A stretch of 64,000 nucleotides of DNA from Sitta carolinensis (lineage: Eukaryota; Chordata; Aves; Passeriformes; Sittidae). Made by a program: the position numbers and the translations under genes. The notes beneath the pieces were generated by a model. The model worked only from the letters and a program-made list of their open reading frames with translations. It was not told the origin of the DNA and did no database searches. Positions 38,101-49,488 of the stretch are shown one piece after another. How positions within the stretch are numbered: the stretch's first letter is position 1; each line of letters starts with the position of its first letter. The stretch is taken from positions 27,739,690 to 27,803,689 of the forward strand of contig CM063289.1 in assembly GCA_032173965.1 (NCBI GenBank), written 5' to 3'.

Positions 38101-40048
38101 CTCTCTCTGATTGCAGTTAATGGAATTGTCACCTTTATGGACTCATGCTCCATTTCTCAACCTGTCTGGACTTTGGCCTCCAAAGGTTACCATGGCTAGT
38201 GAAGTAATATGATTGAGTCTTTTTTGACAGATTTATGCAAGATTTTTTCTCCAGCAAGTGTCACATCTAGTCTAGTTCTGTAAAAGAGAATATTTCAAAG
38301 ATGCCAACTGTCATCTAAACCCACTAAATTGTTCTGTGGGGTTGAGAGGACTGAGGGCCATCTTGGGCAGTGCTGATTTACACTACCTGGAGCTGTATCC
38401 CTGCTGCTTGAAATATGGGCTCTGGTTAATCACAAAAAAAAGAACATCCCTGTCTCCCAGAAAGCACATTTAAAATGGAATTTTCATTAGTTACTCTGTA
38501 ATAAAAAGGCAAAAGGGTGTATTTTAAGTGAATCTGTCCAGAATCTTGGAGGAAGCAGGGGGGAGGGGGCTCTTTGAAGGAAAACTACAACAGCCACATG
38601 CTAAACAGGAAAAATTGGTCTTGAGTTCCATTTGAGGCACATACATCCACAAAATGTTTTCAAGTTTATAGAAAGATTTTGGAAATATAGAGGATTCACT
38701 ACACGTGTATCTGCTCCTCCTGTATTTGATACAAAGCACAAATTAATCATCATTATTCTGCACTAATATAACACCTCTTAACCCTCAGCTTTCAGAATAT
38801 TTCAAAGGAGCAATGAATTAAGCCTCATGTGGGCTTGGGAATATGTGATAATTTAAACTTGGATTCTTTAATAAAAAGCATTTTCAGGACTTTGATTTTG
38901 GAAGTTGGAGACTTAATAATTATTCTTGAAAATATCTTCCTTTGTCACTCACTTGGAAAGAAACCATGTGAGTACTAGAGAAGTGAGATGAAATGGAAAA
39001 ATGTATTAAGCAAAAGTTAATGAATTTGTCTGTACTTATTTTTGTCATTTATTGGAGCAAAAAGACCTGGGTAAATCAAGGTGCTAATGTGATATAGGTG
39101 TAAAAAAGGCAAATTTGATGCCTGTTGTAACTAGAGGAGGGCAGGGGGAATTATTATTGCCACGGTACAAGTCTCTTGCAAGAAGCCTCATTTAAACATT
39201 ACACAGTATGTCAGACTCAGATCACTCATGGTCAGAAAAGATGAATTCTGACTGACAGAAGTGCAGGAAAAACTATTAGATAATCCACAACTTGCTGTTA
39301 TGAGAGAAAATAAATTATTAATATTTAACTTGGCAAAACAAATAAGGGACTTCAGTGGTGTCTACAAATACATTGTGGGAGGAGAACAAGTATTGTACTA
39401 AAAGAAACTGTCAGTGTATGACTGTACAGAGGGCAGAAATAAATTTGGTTTTAATGAACAGAGGAATGGGATTCTGGAAGAGAATCAGGTCCATTTCTCG
39501 GAGCTTCATTTTACTGCTTTTCAGTTGAACCAAACATTTGGGTATCTCCCCAGTCACGGTGCCTTGTTTTAGGCCACTGAGCTAATGTGAAACAGCTCCT
39601 TTGTGTGTCTGAACTTTACACTTTCTCTGCATGGAGCGCGTCCCTGGCCAGAGTGGTGGCTCTGCGCTGGGATTTGTCCCCACGGGCCAGGTCTGACTCA
39701 GATCGGGATGTGCACGTCTCAGAAAAGAGAAATTTAAATCTCACTACACCACAGACCTCCTGGGGAGCAAGGCAGAGCATGAGGGCACACATTCACACCA
39801 TGCTGTAAGACGATTTGGAACTACAGTCAGGAGGGGGTATTTTTTCATCTATCTATTCAAAGCAAAACATTTGGACTAATGCAAGAAACCCCCGAACAAT
39901 GCAGTTTGGGTCAAATGTCCTTTCTAAGCCAGCCCAGACACAAGGTATTCCCAACAGAAAAATCGATTTTCACCCAGATTTCTGTTCAGTATAAGCAGTG
40001 TTTTCCATCAGAAAATCATCCCAACGGAAAATTACTAACTGGTTCTAG
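32151..40048. other. Intergenic DNA, no gene seen
   Basis: No recognisable gene. It contains a run of 25 A at 36327-36351. The AT-rich stretch 35,140-35,340 could be a conserved element, though this is weak. AP-1 heptamers are at 32389-32395 and 39694-39700. Frames at 35538-35858 and 36810-37414 are open but unrecognised and have no splice or promoter context. Confidence 0.5.
36327..36351. repeat. Poly(A) tract, 25 nt
   Basis: An uninterrupted run of 25 A preceded by 'aaggatgttgc' and followed by 'ttaacc'. No retrotransposed gene body or polyadenylation signal is visible immediately upstream, so it is called a simple homopolymer. Confidence 0.95.
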
Positions 40049-40160
40049 TACAAAGTGACTAGCAAAGCTCTCAAAATGATTCAGTGGCAAGGCTGGAATG
40101 AGAACCCACAGCTCCTGACCACGAACCCTGTGCTCTAACCACGAGACAAACACTCATCTT
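40049..40160 (-). repeat. MIR-like tRNA-derived SINE, reverse orientation
   Basis: Read on the minus strand it shows a tRNA-like head, 'gtctcgtggttagagcacag' (A-box region) and 'gtgggttctcattcc' (B-box-like). The core 'gccttgccactgaatc' and 'tttgctagtcactttg' follow. The order and spacing match MIR/CORE-SINE elements of amniotes ('tagtggttagagcac', 'gggttc..ttcc', 'ctgccactgacttgctgtg', 'aagtcactt'). It is truncated at the 3' end and old. Confidence 0.72.
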
Positions 40161-40450
40161 TCCCTGAGCAAGGTTGTCCCTGCAGCATTTCTGCTCGGGC
40201 CGAAGTGGGAATAGTCTGGAAATGTTGCAAGAGAACTTTTTTTTGCTGCAAGGTTTCCTGTTGTAGAATATTTGAGGGGTAACGGGAAAAATCCCTAGTG
40301 GCTCCCCGGGGCCAGAAGTGTTTGGACATGCTGGGAATGTGAGGGCTGCCCTGTGCTCCTCCCTGCCCGGGTTCAGGGGGTCACGCAGGGCTGTGGTGGG
40401 ACCTGGTCCCAAACCATGGAGTGCTCAGCCATGGCTGCCCCCAGGGTGCA

Positions 40451-40498
40451 CTCAGTGATCTGAGAGGTCTTTTCCAGCCTCACTGATTCTGTGATTTC
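40451..40498 (+). repeat. CR1 LINE terminal scrap
   Basis: 'tgatctgagaggtcttttcc', 'agcctcactgattctgtgat' corresponds to the last ~45 bp of a CR1 3' end, just upstream of the FGGY CpG island. Too short to assign a subfamily. Confidence 0.65.
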
Positions 40499-41088
40499 TC
40501 TCTTTTCCAGAGCTGCATTCGAGGGCATCCCACTGCCCCATCCTCTCTCCATTTTAAGCAAACCTTAACTAAACCCAAGGTTTTCTTCCTCACATCAGCG
40601 ATTCTCCAGCTTTTCAGGTAAAACTCTCGGAGCTACCCCATGCAGAAAACCAAACTCATGGCTTGGAGCCCTGCTTTACTCATTTAAGGAGCATTTACAT
40701 TACATTTAAGGAGGGTCAGGGTGAGAGATGTCCTGAGCCTTGACATTCCCTGGTCATTTATTCTTCTATATGTTTCTACATATTTATTTGCCTGCATGTT
40801 TTTATATATTTATTAATCTATACTGCATACATTCTTCTCAGTGGTCTCTATGCTGCTTCTCGCACCGCTCCAATGCTCCTACGACCTCCGATATTTCGCA
40901 GCCGGCAGCGGGGCTGAGAAATAAGATTTATCAGGCGGTTACCAAACCTCGCCGAGCCCCCGCCTTGTTCCCGGTTCAGACCCGGGCCGAAGGCGATTCC
41001 CGCCCGCAGGCGCGCTGCCCTCGGCGGGGCCGCCGCCGCTTCCCCGCCCGCCCCTTCCCGGCGCAGGCGCGGCCGGCCCGGCCCGGGG

Positions 41089-41210
41089 GAGCCCGGCAAG
41101 GGGAGCCCGGCCAGGGGGGAGCCCGGCCCGGGGAGCCCGGCAAGGGGAGCCCGGCCAGGGGGGAGCCCGGCCCGGGGGAGCCCGGCAAGGGGGAGCCCGG
41201 CCCGGGAACC
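41089..41210. repeat. GC-rich minisatellite in the CpG island
   Basis: Eight copies of a unit beginning GAGCCCGGC start at 41089, 41103, 41119, 41133, 41147, 41163, 41178 and 41193, giving spacings of 14, 16, 14, 14, 16, 15 and 15. The spacer after the core cycles through AAGGG, CAGGGGGG and CCGGGG types, giving a higher-order period of about 44-45 bp. The G runs and CCCGG cores could form hairpins or G-quadruplex-like structures. Copy number could vary between individuals. Confidence 0.92.
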
Positions 41211-41288
41211 CGGCGGCTTCCGGCAGCGGCGGGTTCAGGGGACGGCCCCGCCGGGGTGCGATCGGCCCGGCAGTGCCAGAGGGCACAA

Positions 41289-41294
41289 GTAAGT
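41289..41294 (+). other. FGGY: Putative splice donor of FGGY untranslated exon 1
   Basis: GTAAGT at 41289-41294, preceded by 'gggcacaa', is the best donor in the island on the + strand. An untranslated exon ending at 41288 and joined to 51442 would give a short leader followed by an in-frame TGA (51447-51449) and then the ATG at 51456. The transcription start is not determined, so the exon's 5' end is left open. A weaker alternative donor, GTGAGG, lies near 41356. Confidence 0.45.
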
Positions 41295-41710
41295 GATGGG
41301 TGCACGAGCAAGCGACGGCGCTCGCCGGGCCCCGGCCCCTCAGCGCGGCCGCCCGTGAGGGGAGCGCGGCGGCGCCTCCCGCCCCTGTCCTTGCCCCTGT
41401 CCCTGCCCCTTCTCCGCCGTGACGCCCGGAGGATTCCGTCCTCCTCCGTTAGGGCTGGGATCCTGCTGCTGAAGGGAGGTCTCGCGTTCGTGTTGTTGTT
41501 TAATCACCAGCGCCGCCTCCTTCCCCAGGGAGCCCCTCGCCGCAGCCGCGGGCCCCATGCGGCGCGGCCCGGCCGCGCGTGGGCTGAGCGGTCACATCGC
41601 TCCGAATCAGCTCAGAGCCTGCTTTTCGTGTAGCCGATGGGATTTACGTCCTTCTAGCTGTCCCAAGTTGTTTTCGTCCTGACGTTTCTGTACAGCACGG
41701 CCAAATGTAA

Positions 41711-41733
41711 CTCCCACTGTAACTCAGTGGGAG
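41711..41733. repeat. Perfect 9 bp hairpin
   Basis: CTCCCACTG (41711-41719) and CAGTGGGAG (41725-41733) are exact inverted copies around the 5 nt loop TAACT, just inside the start of the putative 5' intron. No run of T follows it and no function is known. Confidence 0.85.
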
Positions 41734-41967
41734 CGGGGCTGCCCTCCACAGCCCCAGGCAGCCGGGGGAGGCGTTTGAGGCTGCCCGGGGCTGGGGTGGG
41801 CACAGGGATCCTTCCCAGTGCCTCCTGTGCTCTTGGATCACCTTTATCCCAGCCGTCTGCCCATGTGCTTCAAATACAGCTGCCTTGGAAAAGGAAGGGA
41901 GGGGAAAAGGAGAGGCACACACTGATTTCTTCCTGGCGCCGAGGGATAGGACGCGAGGGATCGCCCT

Positions 41968-42215
41968 GACCTTGTGTTAGGGGAGGTTGAGGTGGGATAG
42001 TAGAACAAGGTTTTCCCCCGGAAGGTGGTTGGGAGCTGGAACAGGCTCCCCTGGAAGGGTCACAGAGCCAAACATGAGCCAGAGCTCAAGGGAGCATTTG
42101 GACAATGCTCTTGGGCACACGGTGTGATTCTTGGGGTCCTGTGCAGGCCCAGGAGTTGGACTCGATGATCCTTGAGTATCCTTTCCCAGCTGAGCTTATT
42201 CTGTGAAAGGTCAGC
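41968..42215 (+). repeat. CR1 LINE 3' end fragment, divergent subfamily
   Basis: It retains the CR1 order: 'ggttgggagctggaacaggc', 'tcccctggaagggtcacag', 'agggagcatttggacaatgc' and 'agttggactcgatgatcctt', with a tail ending 'ttattctgtgaaagg'. The wording differs from the other copies in the window, indicating a different subfamily. Confidence 0.85.
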
Positions 42216-45200
42216 GCTCAGGTGACCTGACCTGGGGAGGTGGGACATGCACATCACTCACACACTTTTCCTAATCCTCCATATTCCCAGGAGATTTCCA
42301 TAAATGTAGTCTCCAGTCTCGGTTCTCTGGCACAGGGGCTGCTGGCACTGGTGTCCTGCTGCCACCACGGTCTTCCTCGTCCTCCTGCAGCTCCCCTTTC
42401 TGGCACCTTCGCAGCCCTGTCTCCTTGTCATGCCCCTGTGATCCCGAGCAGCTCCTGGGCTGGCACAGAGCACGCCCCAGGAACCCGCTGGAATTTACTC
42501 GTGCTTGGCTCTGGACCTGCCAACACGGCCGTGTTCCTTGCTGGTGCCGGGCTCTGCACCGGTGAGGAACTGGTAACTTGGCAGATTCCTTCCCTGCTGA
42601 GGTGCCTGGGATTTGTTAGGAAGTTTAATAAACTTAGCACCAGTGCTCTTCTCTGGAGAACACTTACTGAACAAATTCCAGGGAAGTAGAGGAGAGGGCT
42701 CGGTCATCTAGGAGTTTTTTAGAAAGTAATGAGCAGACACATTGTTGGGAAGGTGGTCTTGTATTTCACTCTCATGTATTTTCTTATCCTGGAAGACCAT
42801 TTGCTTAAGGAGTTGAGGTTAACCTTTTCCTAAGTGTACTTAAATATAATACAAAAACAATGATATTTGAAAGGCTTGGTAATGTTAACGGCTCCTTTCC
42901 TTCAGGAATTTATATGGGCATATGGAAAAAAAAAGAGAGTCACTTCTTTTTTCCTGAGATAGGAGGATGAATGCAGAGAGAATTGGTTGCTTGTAGGGAC
43001 AGCTGTTCCCAGCTATAGGAATCATGGCAGAAATAAATTTATAGTGTCATGAGAGACTAAATAAACTAGTTCTATGCTAGGATGTTTTTATGTGTATTCT
43101 TGGCCACTTCTGTTACTCCATTTTGTGTTTCTCAGTTAAATTATCATTTAAAAATGTTGGTTCTTTGAATAAATAAATAGCTGTTTTTGTGCAGAATTAG
43201 TGTTTCTTTAAACCTAAGCTAATATGCAGCCCCACTTCCTTTTAAGTAGTTGTGACAGGAACTTCGGGGTGAGTGTTTTCGGAATTGCAGCCCAAATAAA
43301 TGTTTAATTTTGAACTGACAGATTACTTGGGGCTGTCATTCTTCTCAGGCTTTTACTATGCAAGAGTGAACAAATTCTGTAAAATAAACCATAGATTGGG
43401 TTTATGGACACATGTTTGCTTCTGGGCTCAGCATCTTGAAGTGGTTTGCAGCATGTCTTTAAAAATTTATTTTGCTGTTGCATCTACTGCTGGTCTAAGT
43501 GCTCCAGTATCTGCCAGGAGTAATTATAGGCAGTTGGTTCAGATGTTGCTTAAATGTGTAAGCCTTGATGGGAAATACAGTGGATTTCAGCCAGAATGCT
43601 AATTTTTATGTTTTATCGTTTCATAAAACTGTGAACTCAGAACAAATTATTTTTATACTGATCTGCTGATACGTAATCACAGGGTTAGTGCCAGATTCAA
43701 CCGTGATGTAGCACCAGAATCTAAAGATGGGATTAAAGTTAAAATATCAGCATTACCCTAGGCTGGCTAATTTGGTATCCACAGTGGCATAATGGCTGTA
43801 TTTACCCATATACCCTGCACTGAAGATCCTGGTGCCAAGGCTGGTTTGCTGCAGGAATGCAGTTTAAAGCTGTTGTGTGAAATGTAATTGTGCCTTTTGA
43901 ATTGCATTCTCCTCCAAATTACATTTTATAACTTAAACAGATATTTTGCAAATTCGCATTATTGTGCTAGGCTGTGTTTACAGTATACTGCCATTTTGTG
44001 GCATGTGTTTTGTTGGTTGTTCAGGGGTTTTTGTTTGTTGCTCCATTTTCATCATAGCATAGAGTGAAAAGAATAGAAAAAGTCACAGTACATGAATCAA
44101 TTTTACAGGCAAAGAGCAGAGATTATTCTCTCTGTCCATCATGGGTAGGTTAAAGTGATAGAGACACAGGGATATGAAAGATCTTCCTTAGCATTAGATT
44201 GATAAGCTGGTGGATCCAAACACTTGGGTCCATCAGTCACTTTGGAGCCTGTTACCTCTTTTCAACTAGTCATGAAGCTGCTACAGCCAGAATTTATGTA
44301 ATAATTAGATGGCATTTTTTCCCCCTCAGTCAATGTAAACAAGATAGTGTCTTCTTTCAGGGCTTCAGGCATTCTGCAGTGTCATTTGGGACACGTCTGT
44401 CTGCCAGGTCATAAGCACAGCCTTTGGGGCTGTGTGTCGCTGCAGCGTCAGAGCAGGGAATGGATCTCAGGGGCGGGGTGTGCATGGGTTGTTCCCACTG
44501 CTGTCGCCAGGCTGGGGAAAAGAAAGGGTGCTGCTCTACTGCTATACACCCCTCCCCCCTTATTCCTTAGGTTTTCCGGCCTGGGAATTGTGTCCTGGCA
44601 TTAACTGATCAACATTTCCTCTGCTGGGCAAATTGGAGGTTATGGCAAATGTTCCAAATCCTGCCGCCGTGTGAGTGCACCTGTGATGCTCCCGAAGTCA
44701 GGGGCTTAGTCCTGAACTCCTGATCAGGGCTGGGAGGTTGCCACTGATGGATACAGCATCAGCCCCTGCTTTAGAGGTGATGGCCCAGTCCCAGCAGGGC
44801 CCAGAGAGCTGCGGAGGGAATCGGAGCTGTTGGTTTTCCCCAGAAGGCTGTGTCTTCTCATCTGATGTTGTGTGTTCTCGCAGTCCTTTTCTCAGCCTTC
44901 CTTTTTCCGGCGAGCTCCTCTGCGCAGCTGTTTCCTGCTGTTCCCGGGGTTAGGTGAACTCTGGAGCAGGGGGAGCTGCGCTGGTTTCCTTTGTGTGGCA
45001 GAGTTACAGGCCAGGGAGCTCCGGGGCAGCCGGGTGTGCTCGGCGTGGGCCCGTCGGGGTGTGCAGCAGCCTCAGTGGGCACAGGGAAAACCAGGGGCAG
45101 CAGGAGCCCCAAGTCTTCCCCAAGTGTGTAGCTGGAAGGAGCTCCTGGATCTCTCTGTTGTGAGGCCAGTGTTTTGGACCTGCCTGAAGCTGGAAATCCC

Positions 45201-48200
45201 TGACCAGTTCCATGCTCCTGAGCAGCACCTCTCAGCTGACACCAACACGTTGTTTCCTACTGCAGCATCTCTGAGCAGTGTCTCCACTTGCCCAAAGTGG
45301 CCTTGGCATTATTTCTTGCTGTTTATTACTACTAACTACTGCAGTGTGTTATGGTACTCGTTACTGCCATATCCATGAGCACTCAGAGCAGGAAAATGCT
45401 TTTTGTCTTACCTGACCATGGAGAGATTGTGAGTTCAACTCAATACCCGTGGTCTGTGGGTAGCTGCAGCGAGGCCTTTGGGGGTGATTCAGAATGTGAT
45501 GGAGTCATGACTGCATGGTTCTCCAGTAAATACACAGCAATTGCTTAATGTCTCCTCTAGCTCAGGAACACGGACACATCAGACAAAACTAACAAGTGGC
45601 ACACTCAAAACAAACCAAAGGGCTCTTTCTTGCATTGTTTATACTGAACTTTATAACTCATTACCACAGTAGTTTGCAGTTAGAAAAGATTCCCTGGATT
45701 CAGAAAGAGCACAAACAAATTTAGAGAGGAAAAAGCTTTCAAGGTCTGGTAATCCTAAAGATAAAATTTCTGGCTCAGGAAGTGTCTTTACTATAGATAG
45801 CAGGAGGAAAGGTGTCCTGGGGAATTACTGCTGGAGGAAAAGGACAGGCGTATGCTTTTCTTACAGCTTCTGCTGTTTGTGGAGGATCCTGGACTAATTG
45901 GACCTTTCATCTGACCCAGCACAGCCGTGCTCTGCTCTTTAATCGGGCCAGAATGCATTGCTCCTATTTGATCATCAGTACCACAGGCTGTGTCTGCCTG
46001 TGTGAGCTGAAGACAGGAACTGGAAGGAGAGCAGATAATTCTTCTGTTCAGTACAAGTTCTTCTCAAGCAGAATATAGAGAAAACCAACTCTGTTGTACA
46101 TGTAGGAGCTTGGTATTTACTGACACTGGTCATGCTGACATCCTTCTGCTGTTTCTGAGTGAGATAACTGTGTAGGCAGTAGAAGCTGAAAAGAAGTAAC
46201 TTTGGATCTAATTTCTTAGAATAATTTAGTAATTTTCACTTCTCCTCTTCCTGGTTACACCAGGAAAAACCTGAATATGTCTTGCTTTATATCAGAGCAG
46301 ATGGAAGGAGTTTGGCCTGAAAGTATTTAAAATCCAGAGATAGGATTAGAGGGCAGAGGGCAGCAATGAAGTAATGACTTTGTCTTGGACACTGAAAGCA
46401 AGGGGAAGAAAAAAGATCTGGAGAGACATTACAGCAAATTAGTACATAGTGAATTATTTATGGAGAGAAAAGGAGATACTAGAAAATAGTAGAATATTAT
46501 CAGCCCTGCCTATGCTGGGATTTATTGACACTGCATTACAATGTTAGGGGGACAGTTAGGGAGGTTTTTATGGAACAATCTAAATATTATAGGACTGGAG
46601 TCAGGGTTGGATCCTACTACTGAAATCTTCCACTCTATGAAGCTGTTTTTTCTTGTAAGATGTGAGAAGGCTTCACAGAATGTACCAGAGAACTGATGAA
46701 AGAATCTAGAGGTGTTTGGTTTTCAGTGAAGAAGGATATCTTCCCCAGCTCCATTTTTATCTATTCCAGTTTCGTTACTGTTAGCATAGTCCTCACATTC
46801 CTAAGACACAGATCCTGCATGTATGTGTTTCCATTTGGGGAGGGGAAAAGGGGAGGTGAGGTGTGCTTGTGTTCCTTGTGCTTGTTTTGTTTACTTTGGG
46901 GTAGCTGACAAATAAATGCTTGTTGATAGTTATAGCACAGTCCCTTGGGCATTTAAGGATATTTTCTATATTAGTACTGCCCTTCACCACAGCGTTAGAA
47001 TTCCCCATCTGCTCCTGCTCTCCCACACAGACATGTGCCTTCTTTCTCTTTCCACATTCAAACAGGAATTACATAAGCTGGAAGAGGAAAGGGAGTTCAC
47101 TGTCTTCAAGGAGATACTGCCACTCTACCACCACCACTTGTATTGGTTACTTAACTCTAGCAAGCCAACACAGCGCTGAATTTTCAGTATAACATCAAAA
47201 GTGCTTGTTTTGGTTTATGTCCTTTCTGCAATTGAAAAGCAGCTTTTCTTTAGCATATTTAGATCTTTTCACATGAAGCTTATGAAGCCAAATTTGAGCC
47301 TGTTAATCTTTTTCTTGGTAACCCATAGAAAAGCACAGCTGCACTACTAAAACACACTGTTTATCCACAATCGCCGGGTCTGGGCAGCCCGCAGCGTTCC
47401 AAAGATCAAAGTTTAAAACAGACATGCCAGTCCTTCCTAATTCCTTGTGTTTAAGTACACAGCATCACAAAGTCTAAATTGCTGCTGCTGAAAACTTCTG
47501 CTGAGCTTGGGCCTGTGTTGATGTGAGAGTGCAGCCCCTCCTGCACTGTGGCTTTAGCAGAAAGGTACGTCCTGGCAGCTCAATAACCATAAGGTAAAGT
47601 GGGACAGACAAGCCTAACAGTGCTCATGAAAAACTCATCTGGTTACTTACTTATTCCTTTTAAATTAAAGTAAATAATGTTAAGGATTTTTTTATATATA
47701 TTTTTGCAACTGAGTTTCACCCCTCCTTTTTCTTTCTTCGTTGCCTGTGTGGGAAAACTAACACATTTGTATAAGGATAAACTGGGAAGTCTGTGGTTTC
47801 CAGCATGCACATTTTGAATAATATTTATACAGACTATTATTTAATGGGCCATATAAATATTTATAATATGCTGTAGCCTTTTGATCATAAATGCTTGTTT
47901 GAAAAGCCATTCTGTCCCTGCTGTGATTTGCAGAGAAAGAGGCCATTGCTGGTTTAGTGCTTGGAGAGAATTTTGGCTTCTTGTCCTGACTTAGCACTTA
48001 CAGTCATGGATTAACATGGTCAAGCTGGACATTTTAATTTTAATTTTACTTTTTTCCTTCACCCCTTCTCCTTCTGTTTGCAAATTCAAATAATAAGTTG
48101 AAAATATGAGGCTTGAATTCTGCAGTGGACAGACAAGGTTGTATTGAAGTTCTGGAGGCCTTTTTGCTTGGCTTCAAGGAGCCAGGCTTCCTGAGTTTAG

Positions 48201-49467
48201 ATACTTCAGGGATTTAAAAGGTACTGTCTCCACGGCCTTCCACCCCTTGGAAGTCCATGAATGTGCATCATCCATGCATAAAATATTTTGGTGTCTTGTT
48301 AGGAATATTGTACTTGATGAACTGACCTGTCTGACTGGACTTTTAAGACATTTTATTTCAGTCATTTTTTCTGGTTCAGTTTTCCTCATGATTGTATTGC
48401 CTGCAGAAGCTAAGAATCCAGCAGATAAAAAGTCCAAATCAACATTTTATTTGCACAACAGTTTGCTTTTCACGTGGCAATGAATGCTGGTGTCCAAATT
48501 CCAAAGCAAGAAGCTTGTGCAGGGACTTTCTGCTACCCCTGAACTCCATTAAAGAGTTTCTTTAGCTCTGATTTGGAGCTTCCTCTTGTACCAAAGAAAT
48601 CTTCTGGAAACAAAACAGTATGACAGCATTCTTCTTTAAAATTCTTATCACTGTACTTTGGCTAAATATTTTCCACCAACTTCTCTGCTGAGTTCCTGTG
48701 TTCTCAAGAAATACCCTTGGGCAGAGTCCATAATTACTGACATTTATGACCTAGAGATGACAGTGCATTTTGTGGATGGGGTTGATAAGTAGGTGGCATA
48801 CCAAATGTTTGGTATTCCAAAAAAACCCTTGGCATCAAATTATGTTTTTGCAGGCAGATAGATCCTGTTGTAGAGACACTTTACTTTGAAAAGCCTCTGT
48901 AACTTAGTGCTTGCTGTGCTTTTTCATGAGATACTGAATGCTGCTTTGTGAATCCAGGTAAGCTTTATTCAGAAAGTGACCAGTTAAAATAAGTGTGGGG
49001 CTCTTGGTTTTGTATTGTCATTTAACTCTTTCCTGTTCCTACTGATTGACAGCAATAAACTGGTGGATGTGCAAAGGCTGATATGCACTGCTTGTGCACA
49101 TAAACAAACTCTGCTTCCTGCCCAGTCACTCACTCAGGCACATCCTGGTTGCTTAGTAAGGAAAAAAAGGAAAGTAAACATTACATGGGCAGATTGGGTT
49201 CCAGGTTTCAAATGTTTGTGGGAAGATTCCAATGCAAAGCCATAATTTCAAGTGCTGAGTAGGAGGTACTGTGAGCTTAATTCTCTAACATCTGCTAAGC
49301 TTGTTCTCTAAGTAGCAAAAACACATTAATGAGCTAAAATCAAGGCTGCCATACAAGGAAGAGAAATTTGGAGTAATATTGTGTGTGTGAGCAGGAGGCA
49401 GGATATAAAATACTCCTTTTGCTATTTGTATTTTGTAAAAAGCAAGTAAGAAGGATTTGCCTATGTT

Positions 49468-49488
49468 AAAAAAAAAAAAAAAAAAAAA
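49468..49488. repeat. Poly(A) tract, 21 nt
   Basis: A run of 21 A after 'gcctatgtt'. The opposite-strand frame with a Phe run is a by-product. No retrogene body identified. Confidence 0.95.

Larger units (their letters stand above)
40860..41640 (+). promoter_or_regulatory. FGGY: CpG island, probable FGGY promoter
   Basis: This is the strongest CpG-dense, GC-rich segment in the window, with sharp AT-rich borders (TATATA-rich DNA before 40,840). It carries GC boxes (CCGCCC near 41045-41055), an imperfect NRF1-like GCGCAGGCGC near 41061-41070 and an ETS-type CTTCCGGC at 41217-41224. A consensus splice donor follows at 41289. These are the usual parts of a TATA-less housekeeping promoter. It lies about 10 kb upstream of the first coding exon of FGGY on the same strand, and that exon has a splice acceptor before its ATG, so an upstream noncoding exon is required. 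The link to FGGY is inferred from position and orientation. A divergent transcript on the minus strand is also possible. Confidence 0.75.

Noticed and set aside
40740..41633. Longest open frame in the window, 297 codons across the CpG island
   Set aside because: It is open because the island is GC-rich and stop-poor. The Gly/Pro/Arg part simply translates the minisatellite, the other frames are equally open, and the start lies in AT-rich flank without a promoter.
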